Under the pieces are notes generated by a model. It was not told where the DNA came from and did not search any database. It saw only the letters and a program-made list of their open reading frames with translations. Positions 12,863 to 25,068 of a stretch of 64,000 nucleotides of DNA are shown here, piece by piece. The stretch is from positions 992,001 through 1,056,000 of the forward strand of contig BSDZ01000022.1 in NCBI GenBank assembly GCA_030268105.1. The letters are read 5' to 3'. Source of the DNA: Volvox africanus (Eukaryota > Chlorophyta > Chlorophyceae > Chlamydomonadales > Volvocaceae). Each line of letters begins with the position of its first letter. The first letter of the stretch is position 1. The translations under genes and the position numbers were made by a program.

Positions 12863-15800
12863 GCTCATCCTCGCCTGCCTCATCTTCCGTGTCCTCCGCG
12901 CTAGGCTTTGAAACCTTACATGCTTTGGCTGATTTGGATGAGCCCCCAACAGCGGCCTTTGGGCCCGAGTCCTCGGGCGCTTTCCGCTTCTGACCTGCCA
13001 CTGCATTAGATATGATGGGCGACGAGATTGCAAAAGCAATCAACAACGTTTGGTTGCCCTTCAAAGCGCCACGGTGCAGACATACGCCAACACCCATCAT
13101 TCTGACGACCGGGCACAGCAAACCTAGCCAGGCTTCATGGAAGGTGCCACCGCGTTGTAAAATATGATGGAAATGTCCAAAAGCCAGGTGCTGGCTCCTA
13201 CTGTCACCTACCAGCCGCAGTGCCGGACGCTGTCTTCCCCTTGCCGTGGGTCTTGGCAGCCTTTGTGGTGGTGCAGCTGGGGCAGTGCCAGTCACCCTCG
13301 GGTACCGCCTGGGGACAGCGCAAGGTAAAACGGTGGAGAGGTGCCGAGTTGGGATGCACTGGATGATGCCCGATGCAAAAATCCCGTAATAGCACCGAAT
13401 GCAAGAGGAACTCGGGGAAGGGGACTTGATGACTCTTCCGAGGTGATCGAAACCACTGCCGTCGTGATCGTCATCACTGCCAATATCGAAAAGAACTGAC
13501 GATGGCTATCTGGAGACGAGTCCATGACGATACCATCAAAGCAGCGGTCGACGGATGGTGTAAGGACGCTGAATGCCAAGACAGAGCGCTGTGACCGGTG
13601 TTGTGCCGCCGAATAAGGTAATATCACCGGGGAAGGAGGCGTGCGAAAAATTCATTATTGAGCCCAGGTGAAACCAGACGCCAACTCAATCCGCACCTTA
13701 AGCGGGGGTTCCAAGCAAGCCATATGGTAACCTTCGTCGCAGATGTCACAGAGCAAGATGGTATCTGGCAAGTCGCCACCCCCGCACTTCGCGCACATCG
13801 TGTCGTCGTAGCCCTCGCTCTCGTCCTCATCTTCGCCCTCATCTTCATCACAATCTTCGGTCTCCTCCTCCACATCCTCCTCTTCTTGCTCCTCCTCTGG
13901 CCGCCCTTTCGTTGCGGCCTTAGCCTTACTGCTCTTGCAGCCACCCTTCCCCTTACCACCATCGTTCTCCTCGCTTTGTGGTTCCTCCTTTACATTGATC
14001 TTCCCAGCTGTGGCACCCTTACTGGGGCCCTTTGCTTGCACGCCGGCTTTCGCCCTACTGCTGCCGGCGCCCTTCTGCTGCTTCTTCTGCTGGGGCTCAT
14101 TACCCTGGAAGGAAGGGTGGGAAAATGTGGTCAGGAATAGCAAAACGCGCAAAAATCAATCGGCAACCTTCCGCCAGGCTGCGACTTCACAGTTGTTGCC
14201 GTATTACTCGCGACGCCGACAATTCACCCAAGGAAGGGGTAATGTCGATGCCGGCCGCAGGAAAGTGCGCACCTCGTCGCTATCGGAAATGATGATCACG
14301 TCATCGTTGCTGTCCGGAGCTGTCTGCTTGCTGCCGTTTGCGCCCTTTGACATGGTGCCAGCGGCAACACGCCCGCTAGTACCGGGCTCTACCTTGACGC
14401 CCACGGGCCTGGACCTGTGGACCACATTCGAGCAGGAGCATGGTGGCTGCATGGCGCACAAAGGTCACGTGTATATACCAGAGGATGGTCAAAACGTTTG
14501 CCGGACTAGTCGGTAAGAGGGACCATTATCCGAATTGAGAATCCACCCTTATGTCGATGCCTCCCCTTACGAAGGCCATCTCACCTTCCTTTCTAAACGA
14601 TCGACATAAACACACGGAACATCACTTAAATTACGCCACTCGACTACGTCCCGCCGACTTACTTGACCGCAGCAAACTTGTCCGCAGCTCCTGATGGCGC
14701 GGACGGTCCCTTGGGGGGTTTTGATGCCTTGTTGCCACTGGATGAAGCGGCGATTTTGGCGGCAGCCTTGAGCGCTGCGCCGCGCGGTGAACGTAATGGT
14801 GCTGAAAGGACTTCCTCCTGGTTGGTGCCCGCGGTACCGGTGCTTCCGCCAGCGGTCGTACCGCTCCGGGAACGCTTTTTCGACACACCTGAAGAGCAAA
14901 GCCAACTGACTCACGAAATGCGATAATCCGGTGTGCACGGGCAAAGGCCGGCAGATGCATTATTTATTCTGTACAACTTATGGATCGCAAGCAGGATACT
15001 GCTTTTCACAGAGCTCGACGACAGGTATATACAGAAATGAGAGTACTCGGAATTGGGATGAAACTAATGGCTTCCACCCACTTTGTCGCTGCTCCTCGGC
15101 CGCGGAGCTACCCGATGGTGCGCATTTATCAATACTGTCACCCCGGCATCGCTGTGGCGCTCCAAGCGACGCCGTCCCCGCACGACTGCGGCCGCTGCGT
15201 CGACACTTCACAACCAGCTCGTTCTCATCATCATCGTCATCATCATCATCATTATCAGCATTTTTTGTTTTGTCGGCGCCGCCAACATCCTGCTGTTGCT
15301 GCTGGTCATCGCCTGCAGTAGCCGCAGCACCATCCTCCGCCGGCCCCTCCTCGTCGTAAACTTCGTCAAGTACGGCAGCACCGCGGCGTCTGTGTGGCAA
15401 ACCATCCGCTTTCAGCGTCATTTCGCACCTAACAAAAAACGACTCCCAAGCCGTCTTGCACATCAAAACTAGGGCCGGACCGTCCGTGCTTTTACCAAGG
15501 GATTCACCTTGTCGGGCTAGGGGCTGTCCTTCGTACGTGCGCCGCATCGTATTACCACATCGCTTACCAGACAGCGTGCTGACGCTCGCATGCAGCTTCC
15601 GACAGGCACATCGCCTTTTGTCCGATGTTGCCGACGCTAGCCCCACTCGGGTACTATGCTGCTGACGCTAGGGCGCCTACGAAACTCAGGACTCTAAAAC
15701 AGGAATCTAATCGCAGCAAATCCATTATTAAAGTGTTTTTTGCGAAAGGGAACCGCATAATAATTTTATTCTTAATGGCATTAGCCATGCAGGGGTTTTG

Positions 15801-18800
15801 TGGGTTGCGCGCTAGCGGGCACCTACCGCCCTCGCCCAGCGGGATTCCGCCGTGCCACCGCTATGATAGGCGGATCGTTCTCCTCTTCACCATCCGATGA
15901 CACCACGGCAGCCACGGGTCTCCGGATGGCGCCCGACGGCTTGGACCCCACAGCCGCTTCTCCGGTGCGAGCTGCACCGGCAGCAGGCAATCAGAATAGC
16001 CGAATCCACAACAAGTTATGGGAGGTACGCATCATGCATCTTGCAAAATTACATGGTCGAGGGTTGGACTAACATGACCGGCATGTTAACTACTTCTGCC
16101 CAGCATACATATGAGGAGCGCCGAAACATTTACGGATTGATTATCGTCAAGAAATCATGCAACAGATGGCGACCGACAGGTAGGCATAGTCGAGCCAGCC
16201 AACATTGTTCATGATAAAGGAATGCTTGCTTTAGGAGGCAAGCGGCAGATGCTTTAATTCCCTCGCATCCCTCGCGTTTTTATATGGAATTGCGCAAGAT
16301 TCCCCGTCCAGTTTCGACTCCCGGATCTTGCGCAACAAACCTTAAATCCATTTGAACGTAACACCAGCAGGCAAAATATAACCCGCTAATACCACCCTCA
16401 ACTGACATGAATGTTCCCCTAGACAACTTCACGCATCCTTCAGCCGGGCCCACCTGCATTCTCCTTGTTGCAATCCGCGTCTTCAAGAAGCCCCTCATCC
16501 GTGACGTCAGCAGACACCTTTTGGCTTCTGCTGTCCACATCGCCAGCAGCACGCATCAACCCACGCCGCCCCGTAGCTGCGGGGGCAGCAGCATTACCGT
16601 ACGCGCCGCCCCCGCCGGCAACGGCGGTAGCCTTATTCTCAGTATTCGCCAATCCCTTCTCCGCCAGCTCCAGGCGCTGCACGTTACGACGAGCATTGTC
16701 CACGTCCTCCCGCGCTTCAGCCTATGGAGTTTGGGGTTCATATAACTTTGGTGCGAAGGCTGCAATACACGGTCAATGCTGTTAATAACATCCACATTAC
16801 CGGGCACATCGCTCCCAGCCCTGTCGCCTTCGAATATTCTCAAATAAGGATGCTTCCTAAGCACCGCCGATATATGCACCGTCTGCACTTGAATGCTTAG
16901 CGCAACTGGCTTTATAACCTCAGCCTCATATCTGTTTCACCCAACGATCCCCTTACATCCCTTCCTATCCGTACCAGCGCCGCCTCGAGCTTGGCCCGCC
17001 GCTCCTCTCGCTTGCGCAGTATCGCAGCCTCCGCCTCAGCCGCTTCCTCTGCATCCGCCTGTGCTAGTAGCTGCGTGCGCTCCACATCCTTCTCCGAGTC
17101 TACCGCGTCGTTATCGCCATCCGCCAGATCAATCAGCTCACCAGCGAGAAGAGCACAACGCCGTCGCTCCTAAAAAAAAGGACGGGCCCAGTATGAGGTG
17201 GCCACTTCGTTTAGAGAGTTAAGGAGGCGTATCGCTTACAAGAATCTCCCGATCAAAATGCCGTGCTTTTGTTCTAGTTTCGTACGAAGGTGTCATCTGG
17301 TGGCGAGGTTTATAGCAGACAGATTCTTTGTGCTTTAAATTTCGGAAGGGGTGTGAGGGCTATGATACAAGGGACCAAACAGGCACACACACACTCTCGA
17401 AGACAGCGACGCGGACGGCTCCTCTGCTGCTGGCAAACCGCTAGGATCTACTCGCCATGGCCAAGCACTGTGTAAATCGATTTGAAGGTTGATGCAACAA
17501 AGCACTGCATGGCAGCAGCCCCGGTAGACGCCTTCTCCACCGCAAACCTCAATTCCCCGGGATACGCCTCACCGCCAGCGCCTCCTCCAAGGTGCGTTCC
17601 TTGACGACCTCCAGCTCATTCCCACTTTCGCTTCTCGGCGACTCCTGTGCAGGGGCAGTCCCAGTGGCGGCTCCCGCAGCAGCGCCGGCAGCAGCTCCAA
17701 CGCCACTGACATACTCTACCTCCTCATCCGAATAAGGAATCTCGACGCCAATACTATCCTCGTCTTCCACGTCCATTTCATCGTACCGCGGTGCAGGCTT
17801 AGCTGCCGGTTTAGTGCCATACGCCGACGGAGCTGCAGGAGAGCCCATGGCAGGAGGGGCGGCAGTGGCAGCAGCGCCGGTGCCAGCACCAGCGGCGGCG
17901 CGCGTGGCAGCCCTTGCCTCCTGTGCGGCCTCTAGTTTCGCAAGGCGCATGATGGTGTCCGCCTCATCCGCAGCTGTGGGCTGCTTCTTCCACTCTAAGC
18001 ACGCACGGTAGATCTGCCAAGTGGACCAGGAGGATTGCTTAATCACGAATAGTACCAGGGGACTGCTGAAGCAGCGGACCACCGATCCCTACGACGTGTT
18101 CCGGACGTTGGCTCAAGAATGGCCAGGCTCACCGCTGCTACCCAAGATAAAAGTCGCCAATGGGGCAAACAACTAGAAAAGAATCGTCACCTGGGCGGAT
18201 CGTGCGGTCACTAAGGAAATTCGTGTTGCCATGTTACCTGTCTGTCACACTGTCTACATACACAACCAGTATCCGATGCCAATCCTCTCCTTTCCTCATC
18301 TAATTTTCTTCCAGGAGACCTGCTCTTGTGTTCATTGCTTTGCGTTTGTCTACTACGAAGATCCAGATCAGTGCATACACCATACACGTCAAATCCTTTT
18401 AATCTTTGCTAGGTAGGTGAATGCCATACCATTCCACTGAAAAACCGTTGCACGCAAATCGGTAGGAACTGAAGGATCTATATTAACGCTTTGGTCAACA
18501 ACGAAATCCACTGGCTGAAGCTTGCCAAGCCTTAGACACTGGGGACCGTACCTCGCTCTGAAGGTGCTGCATTTTCTTCTTGCTCATCAGCAAGTGGACG
18601 GGTTCCGTGAAGTGGAACAGCCACTGTGAGATGAAGTTCTGTATACCGGGAAATGGCAGAATCGATCGGGTGAGAGCGAAGAGTCCTTAGGAAATGCAAC
18701 CGGCCTCTCAGCCCCTCCCCTCCCTTTCAAGTGCGCAGCACACCCGTCGCAGCTCAGCCCCTCCTTCCCTTTCGCATTTGCATTTGGGTTGCATTATACT

Positions 18801-21800
18801 ACCAACCGCCCCTCAACCTAATAATATTGGCAGTTGCCTGGTCCCACACGCACATAAAGGATCATCCTGGGTGCTGACACAAAGTCGTCCATGCTGTCAT
18901 CGTCTCCGTTTCCGACCGTCCCTGCCGCCGCCTCACGCGCGCTGTTGAGGTTGGCCTCTCCAGTTGACTGCAGCCCAATAACCACGCACATGCCACGCTC
19001 CAGCGCATCTTGAGCCAGATCAGCGCAGCGACGAACCTGGTATACGAGGTGGTATGGACTGGTGAATCCGGGAAAGGACTTAATACACCAGAGACAGATG
19101 GAATGACAGAAGGCGGCCCGGAATGCAAAATCAAGGCATGGAGGGTTCATACCCGAACCGGCGACCCTGCCTTGGGCATGTCGGCTTAAGCTACTATGCA
19201 AGGCAATGCTGACAAAGGCAGTCAGCACGACCACGAATACAAATGCTACAGCACTACTTGAGGCCAGACAATTCCGTAAAATCCAATCACAGTACCTTTG
19301 ACGCGATCAGCATCTGCCGGAAAAAGCGCTGATGCGCGCCCCAGAACAGGCTAGACTTCACGTCACGGCCGCGGAGATTCTTGGCCTTCGGCAGAGCGCG
19401 CATCACATTGTGCACGAGGCTCCATAAGGCGCAAGCTCGATCGTACAGAACGCTGTAGGGCGGAGACACGGCAATAGGCACGACAGTTGTTAGGTTAATG
19501 GAAACGTCGCACATAGGCAAGAATAGGCGCAGCAGACGCCACCATGGCATCACACTGTCTATGTCATTCGGCCGTGGCCCTGTAAATGTAAAGTGGCGTG
19601 TGCGCTTGACAACGCCAGATACCTAACACAGACCTGCTTAAATACCTGCTTAAAAACATGGCATCGACGATTGCTTAAAACTGCTTTACAGCTCTGCACA
19701 GGAAAATATTTGCCGCTGCCGAACAGTGGTCATCAGGTTCTCATTCGAAGGCACATAAGTACCAAAGTTTAATGTTAGTAAGCTTCGGGTCCACATAGGT
19801 GTATGCCCATATGGGAGAAACCACATGTAGGCACTTCCAGGTATTCGTCATGGCGAATGCATAATTGCGGCACGATGGACTGAAGTGATTGCTGCTATGC
19901 CTCCCTCACAAACAATGAAGCTCCACACACTCAACGTATGAGAATCCCATACCTGAAGATCGGATCGACCTGCAGCTCCTCCGTTTTGAACTCAGCCCCC
20001 TTGTATGATAGCGTGCGGGAGACATACGTGCCAGTGGCCTTGAGGCCCATGCAGAACATCTCCAGGGCGCCCAGCCCAGACCTATCCGCATAGCGGGATG
20101 ACGGGCGTTGAAACCAGTACGCAATGGAAAGTGAAGGTACAAAGATGGGACCACGGCGATTATGAGAAGACGGTTTAGAACATTCGGTAAACATCGTGGG
20201 ATCATGGCAAGATTCAAGGGAGAAGGGAGAATGGGTAGCGGAGGAGAACAGAGGTAGCGAAGACTACCAGCGGACTCACCTCACTTCACTGGGTTCAGGC
20301 GGCTCTTTGAGCACTACCAACTCCATAAGGGCCCCAGCGACCCCTAGTCGCCCGTCATCCCGTCCGTTCACTAGACCCACCCACCTGTTGAGTGCGTTGA
20401 TCATATCACCAATGTGCGGATAGCCGAATGAGCCGAGCCGCACCTGTTTAACAATTGCACACGAGCAGAGTTGAGGGAGAAGAAGGAACGGATATGCCGT
20501 AGCACAAACGGGTCCTTGCGAGTAGAAGCAAAGGTAAGGCGGGCTTCAACCGGTAGCTTTCCAAAGCATTGCAGCCGTTCATAAGATATTATGCAACATG
20601 CTCTCTTGATCTCTTAAAAGAATGCAGAGCTTGCATGCAGCTCAAGGACACGCCGCCTAGGGACACGTTCCTTGGTAACACACATTGGGGCAGATATCTA
20701 ATTACATAGGTGCGATGCGATGCAACGCGTGGGAGTTTTAACCCACATAGCGTAGCTTACTGTAGAGAGCCCACCCACCATATATCGGAGGTTGTTGGGC
20801 TCTGAGGCGCCGGTTGCGGAGCTGTACAACACCCGGGCGTTGGGCAGCTGGTCCTGCAGGGACTCCACCGCTAGACCCGTCTGGCTGGAATCTGCAATGA
20901 ATGGACGGACACTGACGAGGCTGTGGAATCTGTCATAGACGGAGAATTTAGTCACGGACGCAGGGAAATTTTGTTTTGAAACGGTGAATCCGGACGAAGT
21001 GACTAGATGAAGCGACAACAAATCCATTTCCTGTTTTCGCCTCCATATTCAACAGGGCAGAGAGGCAGAGGGGCACGACCGATTTGCCATTATGTTTGCT
21101 CGGTGGTATACACTTGACTCATCCCCAAAATAACGGCTGTTCTTGACACCATCTCATTTGGTCAGTAGCCTTCCACAACTCCTACAGGCCCTTCACTCAC
21201 TTCCCGCGGCATCCAGCAGGTTCTTGGCCTTGTGACACTCGTCCAGCACGATGAGGCACTCGCCGTCCCCTTTTGGCCCACCCAGCCAACTGACGATCTG
21301 GTGGAGCCTAGAGCCCACACCAAACAGCCGCCGCACCTCGGCGCGCTTGTGATTTAATATGCCTAGAGTGTAAGGAACATGGGGCTAACTGTGTCAGCAG
21401 ATCCGAATGCAAACGCTTGTCGCGTGTGGTGATTTGGACGGAATGCCCACGTTCGTGAGTCCAGGGCGTCCGGATGGCCGCTGCGTCATGCAGAGTAGCT
21501 ACAAAAGCAACAAGCGCCCGCAACCAGTACCAATTGGCAGATAGAAACGGCGCATCTGCCACTAGGATGTCACAGCATGCCTTTCAGCAAGGCTGAAAAT
21601 GAACAAGGAAACCTCGTGCGATACTGTGTCTTAGAAATGTTGTGGCGTGTTGTACGGGGGGAACTAGCACCCCGGCATCACGCGCTATTGCACCCTATGT
21701 TACAAGTGTAGAGATGCAGCAGTGCATAAACAAGAGTTTTGGAAGGGCAACTTGCAGCGCGACCCAGCCCCTCACAAAAATGATTCGTAATCTCGTGCCC

Positions 21801-24800
21801 AGGTTGGACTCCAGAAACCTCGACTTCCCCAAGAGACCTGTCCAAAGCCGTCAGGGAGTACTCACGCTGAATTGCTTCGTCATCAACATCTCCAACTCGG
21901 ATCCGACCCCGACTGTTAGCAGTCCCAGCCGCTGCACCGCTTCCACCGCTGTTGCGGCCTTTCTTGCCTCCACCGGACGCAGCCGGTGGCTTGTAGGAGC
22001 CCTTCGACACCAGCAGCTGGTAAGTAATGAACAGCACGCCGCCTTTTGGGTACAAACGCTCAAGGTTGCCTGGCGGTACGTTGTCCTTGCGCTGCATGGC
22101 GTTGCAATTGCCCATAGGGTTTTGCCAATTATGAAGCGTACTTTGCCTTAGAGGGTAGTACATACAAACATTGTGCGCCACAACAATGGACGTACGCTAA
22201 CATTAAGAACAAAGGTGAGCGATAGTGCAACGGAAATAACCACAACCTGTTATCACCTCGCAAGAACGAGCAAAGCAACGAACCAATTCGTGTGCTTTTA
22301 GTTCGTGTGGGAGCACCTCAGGGTCGCATTAATATGCGAACTGGGTAAGGATGGAAGTGGAACCCTTCTTGCTTTAACAGGTTCATTGCACAACATTTAC
22401 ACGGGGCGGCCCAAGGGGCCTACGGAGGAATGTGAGGGAGGGCTCCGGCTGACTCAGAACAACCCCATTGCATGGCCGGGGCCTCTAGGTAATATGCACG
22501 CCACAAACTTCCAAGCAAGTATCACGGACCCCGTGGGCAAATGTTTTCCTCTTCCTTTGAACCAACTGAACTAAATATGCGTGGGGTCACCGGCGATCCC
22601 TCCGCTCCGTTCTATCTTTCGCTTACCCCTCCTTCCTCCCAATCTCCATCCCCAACGTTTGCAACGGACACCGAATAACCACCGAACAATCCAATAAGCA
22701 CCTACCGGCGGGTAAACCGGAATGTCGTCCTCCGATACGCCCAGGTCGGCAAGGTCGCGGCGCGCATCATACCGGAGGTCGTTGGATGTTGAGACCCACA
22801 ACACCCGCCGGCCTCCGGTGGTCCAAAACTCCTTAATCACCGCCGCAATCTGCCTGCCTTTGCCCACGCCTGCGCCATCCCCTAAAAAAAAACCTGCACG
22901 GTTGCCTGTCCGGAGGAGACCGAGTGGGAGGTGGAAGGAATTGGAACGGGCTGATGTGATATCCGAAATGTGGAAAACCTGCTGCGGATATAGCTTTTTA
23001 AGAACTCCAACCACCACGACTCGTTTGGAATTAAAGTTCACGCGTGGCTATCTGCCCGCTCACGTCATCACCATATTCGTCGCCGAAAAGCGAACCTAAG
23101 GATAATCGAAAGGCTGCTCTACTGTCCTCTGTCATTCGAATACCTGGCGCACGACCCCACTGCCTAACGTCCTCGCAGGCATTGATCCGCACATCCCCCC
23201 AAATGCTTGGTTATATCTATACAATATCCCAAAAACATTTTCCTCTCACCATCTGAAAGCCTTGTCTGGAAGCGCTGGAATGCGTACAGCACCGTCTCCA
23301 GCTGAGCATTCGACAATTCATTTCGCTCCAAGTTCTCCTACATGTCATCAATCAGGCGGAGGAGGACAGATAGTTACAGGGTTAAGTAAAATTTTATGTA
23401 CATAACACCCACACAAAGTCGACGCGGGCATAGTGGGGATCAGTGAGCACTTGTGTTGTCCCTACCCAAATCCAAAGTAGCGTAACTAACAATGGGAACT
23501 TTGGGAGCTTTACAATTGTAGGTGCTGGAACCTATGCGCTGATAGCTGCCTAAGTTTGGCTGCGGGTGAAGCGTAGAACTTGCGTAGGTGCTGCGACACT
23601 CTAGCTCTGCACATCGCCTGCCTGTGGGGTCCCGTAACTGGCCATGACATGGACATCCGTACAAGCAGTTACCTGCAAATGGTGCTTATACGTGATATCA
23701 GGCGGCGTGACGGAGGCCAGTGAAGCAGTCTCTACGATAGCATCCGGATGCGGTGGGCCTTCCGTCACCTTCGCTGGCCTGTTGCAATGGTCAATGGCAC
23801 GACTGCCGGCGCTTTAAGTAGCCCCTTTCAACATGGATGCATACAGCATGGCACATGGAATGGTGAACGGCAACGCTTGAGGGGTCGAAAGCTGGTTACA
23901 AGACTCCGTACTCAATACACCCACTCAAGGACCTTTTCCGACGGTGAATACAAATGGTATGCATGCCCATGAAACCACTCGTTACCTGTATTGCTCATAA
24001 ATTTCAACATGACCCTCGCCCTCCTGGAGTTATGGTTATCCCGACCATTGCCGCAGCGGACACCACCATATGCGGGGATACGGCATAATCACCACAGAGG
24101 GCGCGCCATAAGGCACGGGACGCAAATCGGATAAGTTAGGGTCGATGAGCACAGAAGATAAAGCAGTTACGCGCGCAAGGGCATGTGGCTGGGGGCATAG
24201 GACAACTGGTTGCAGGGCAACCTATCATATTGAGGCCTAGCACCGAGCACGTGCTCTTTGAGATCAAGTGGCCATCTGCTTGAAGTGATCTTTACTTAAG
24301 CTTCAGGAAGACGTGGGGTTAAAAGCTGGAAGCAAGGCTGACGCAGTAAAAGTGTGCAGCACCCGGCCGGTAAGGAAGCCACCGCCAGAGATTTCGGCAA
24401 AAAAGCCCACGTAGCGGGCCCATATTGCGCCGGTGCTAGCATGGAGCTTCATAAGCGTCCCAAAACCTACGTAACGGTGACTCTATACCACGGTGACCCG
24501 GCCCCAACCCCATCCATTTAGCGTGTGCACTTGCGCACGAGATAGCAACCATGCGAATGCATCACAAAAAAAATCGTTGCAGCGTTTTCTATTAACTCAG
24601 AGCGCACACGACGTTGCGGAGGGTCGACGTGAAACGCGCAGGTGCAATCGGCAGATACCGTGTTGGTGCGTGGGGTTCGGGAAGGGACATAATGCCCCGC
24701 TACTTATTACGAATACTTCAGCATGATTGCAACGATGATACCGCTACCGAAGTTGCCCCCACCTCTTCACCGCCTTCATCATGGGCTTGGGCAGCCTCTT

Positions 24801-25068
24801 GATGTTGCTGCTGTTCTCGTCGCCGTTCCTGCTCCCGGCGGAGAAGCTGCTCCTGTTCTCGACGATGACGCTCTTGTTGTTCCTGATTATATGTAGGTTG
24901 AGTGGCCGACGCCTGAGCAGCATTCATAACCCTGCCGACGCGCTGCAAAAGCGCCTTGTTGACTTCTGCATTTGCACGGAACCCTGCTTCCTCATCTGAA
25001 AGGCCTGCATCCTTGAAAGCTGTAAACAAGATTTGCCACCCCCGAGCAAATTGTCTGGCGTCGTCCAT
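4336..25068 (-). CDS. FGT1-like: Strawberry notch / FORGETTER1-like chromatin helicase
   Basis: A minus-strand gene of about 20.7 kb and 41 exons. Exon order from the 5' end: 25068-24763, 24023-23986, 23778-23673, 23337-23250, 22905-22706, 22091-21866, 21362-21201, 20891-20779, 20443-20385, 20343-20280, 20081-19953, 19452-19296, 19036-18854, 18638-18552, then the inter-lobe insert and C-terminal exons described separately. Conserved blocks run colinear with plant FGT1: [33 protein letters not shown] (Walker A), [14 protein letters not shown] (motif II), [48 protein letters not shown] (motif VI), FLNRLLGL. In Arabidopsis, FGT1 is a nuclear protein that works with SWI/SNF and ISWI remodellers; that role is inferred here. 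The LSD1-type zinc fingers of plant FGT1 were not seen, so the ATG at 25068 may not be the true start. Phase fails at 20385/20343 and 8616/8439, so those borders are tentative. Confidence 0.88.
8616..10701 (-). other. FGT1-like C-terminal helicase lobe exons
   Basis: Proposed exons are 10701-10582 ([15 protein letters not shown] and KVAEMTGRK), 10363-10233 ([27 protein letters not shown]), 9931-9862 ([19 protein letters not shown]), 9407-9325 ([16 protein letters not shown], motif VI), 8934-8823 ([19 protein letters not shown]) and 8690-8616. All but the last match FGT1 closely and keep phase. The arginines of [10 protein letters not shown] are the expected ATP-contacting residues and are intact, so the ATPase is predicted active. 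Confidence 0.88.
13212..14104 (-). other. PHD zinc finger split by one intron
   Basis: Exon 14104-13697 ends with [20 protein letters not shown], followed by [12 protein letters not shown]. Exon 13308-13212 continues with [10 protein letters not shown]. Joined, they give a full C4-H-C3 PHD pattern with the usual W two residues before the last CxxC pair. PHD fingers read histone H3 tails. Plant FGT1 has one at the same position between the helicase lobes, so domain order is conserved. The first exon also carries a long Asp/Glu run just before the finger and an INVKEEP motif. Confidence 0.9.
14273..14414 (-). other. Exon with SUMO-interacting-type and sumoylation-type motifs
   Basis: The 142-nt exon encodes GVKVEPG (a psi-K-x-E match) and, about 35 residues later, [11 protein letters not shown]. 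The second is four hydrophobic residues followed by a Ser/Asp/Glu run, the classic SUMO-interacting layout. Phase is 0 at its 3' border with the next exon (14104). Motif calls this short can arise by chance in acidic sequence. Confidence 0.55.
18552..24023 (-). other. FGT1-like N-terminal helicase lobe exons
   Basis: Thirteen exons encode the first ATPase lobe. Walker [11 protein letters not shown] is on exon 22905-22706, the DECH box on 21362-21201, and the SSATG motif on 20891-20779. [14 protein letters not shown] (20443-20385), [10 protein letters not shown] (20081-19953), [16 protein letters not shown] (19452-19296), and [12 protein letters not shown] with DDFVSAP (19036-18854) follow in the same order as in FGT1. 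The exon at 22091-21866 carries VLFITYQLL followed by a Gly/Ser/Lys-rich insertion not found in the plant protein. Exon 18638-18552 closes the lobe with a [17 protein letters not shown] block. Confidence 0.85.
24763..25068 (-). other. FGT1-like N-terminal exon with Gln/Arg/Glu coiled coil
   Basis: This exon opens with an ATG and encodes about 50 unconserved residues, then a [20 protein letters not shown] helix rich in Gln, Glu and Arg. It ends with DEGGEE at a GTGGGG donor. Phase-0 joining to the 38-nt exon at 24023-23986 gives a DEGG...EQYRPAK stretch matching the acidic run just before GPPHPD in plant FGT1. That junction is why I place this exon in the gene and not in a separate one. The frame is open upstream of the ATG. 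Confidence 0.65.

Larger units (their letters stand above)
10924..18013 (-). other. Inter-lobe insert of the FGT1-like protein, low complexity with PHD
   Basis: Proposed exons are 18013-17573, 17169-16975, 16721-16454, 15971-15827, 15428 to about 15150, 14888-14663, 14414-14273, 14104-13697, 13308-13212, 13000-12554, 12384-12212, 11930-11572 and 11131-10924. Together they encode roughly 1,100 aa. The stretch is rich in Ala, Lys, Asp and Glu, with acidic runs at about 12560-12900 and 15230-15270, and predicted coiled coils at 17169-16975 and 11930-11572. In plant FGT1 the corresponding linker is roughly 200 aa including its PHD finger. Exons 12384-12212 and 11131-10924 keep phase with their neighbours, which supports them. 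The 3' border of the exon starting at 15428 was not resolved. Confidence 0.7.

Noticed and set aside
12331..12993. 220-codon plus-strand Ser-rich frame
   Set aside because: Antisense shadow of the acidic FGT1-like exon 13000-12554: GAC/GAG codons read as TCG/CTC on the other strand.
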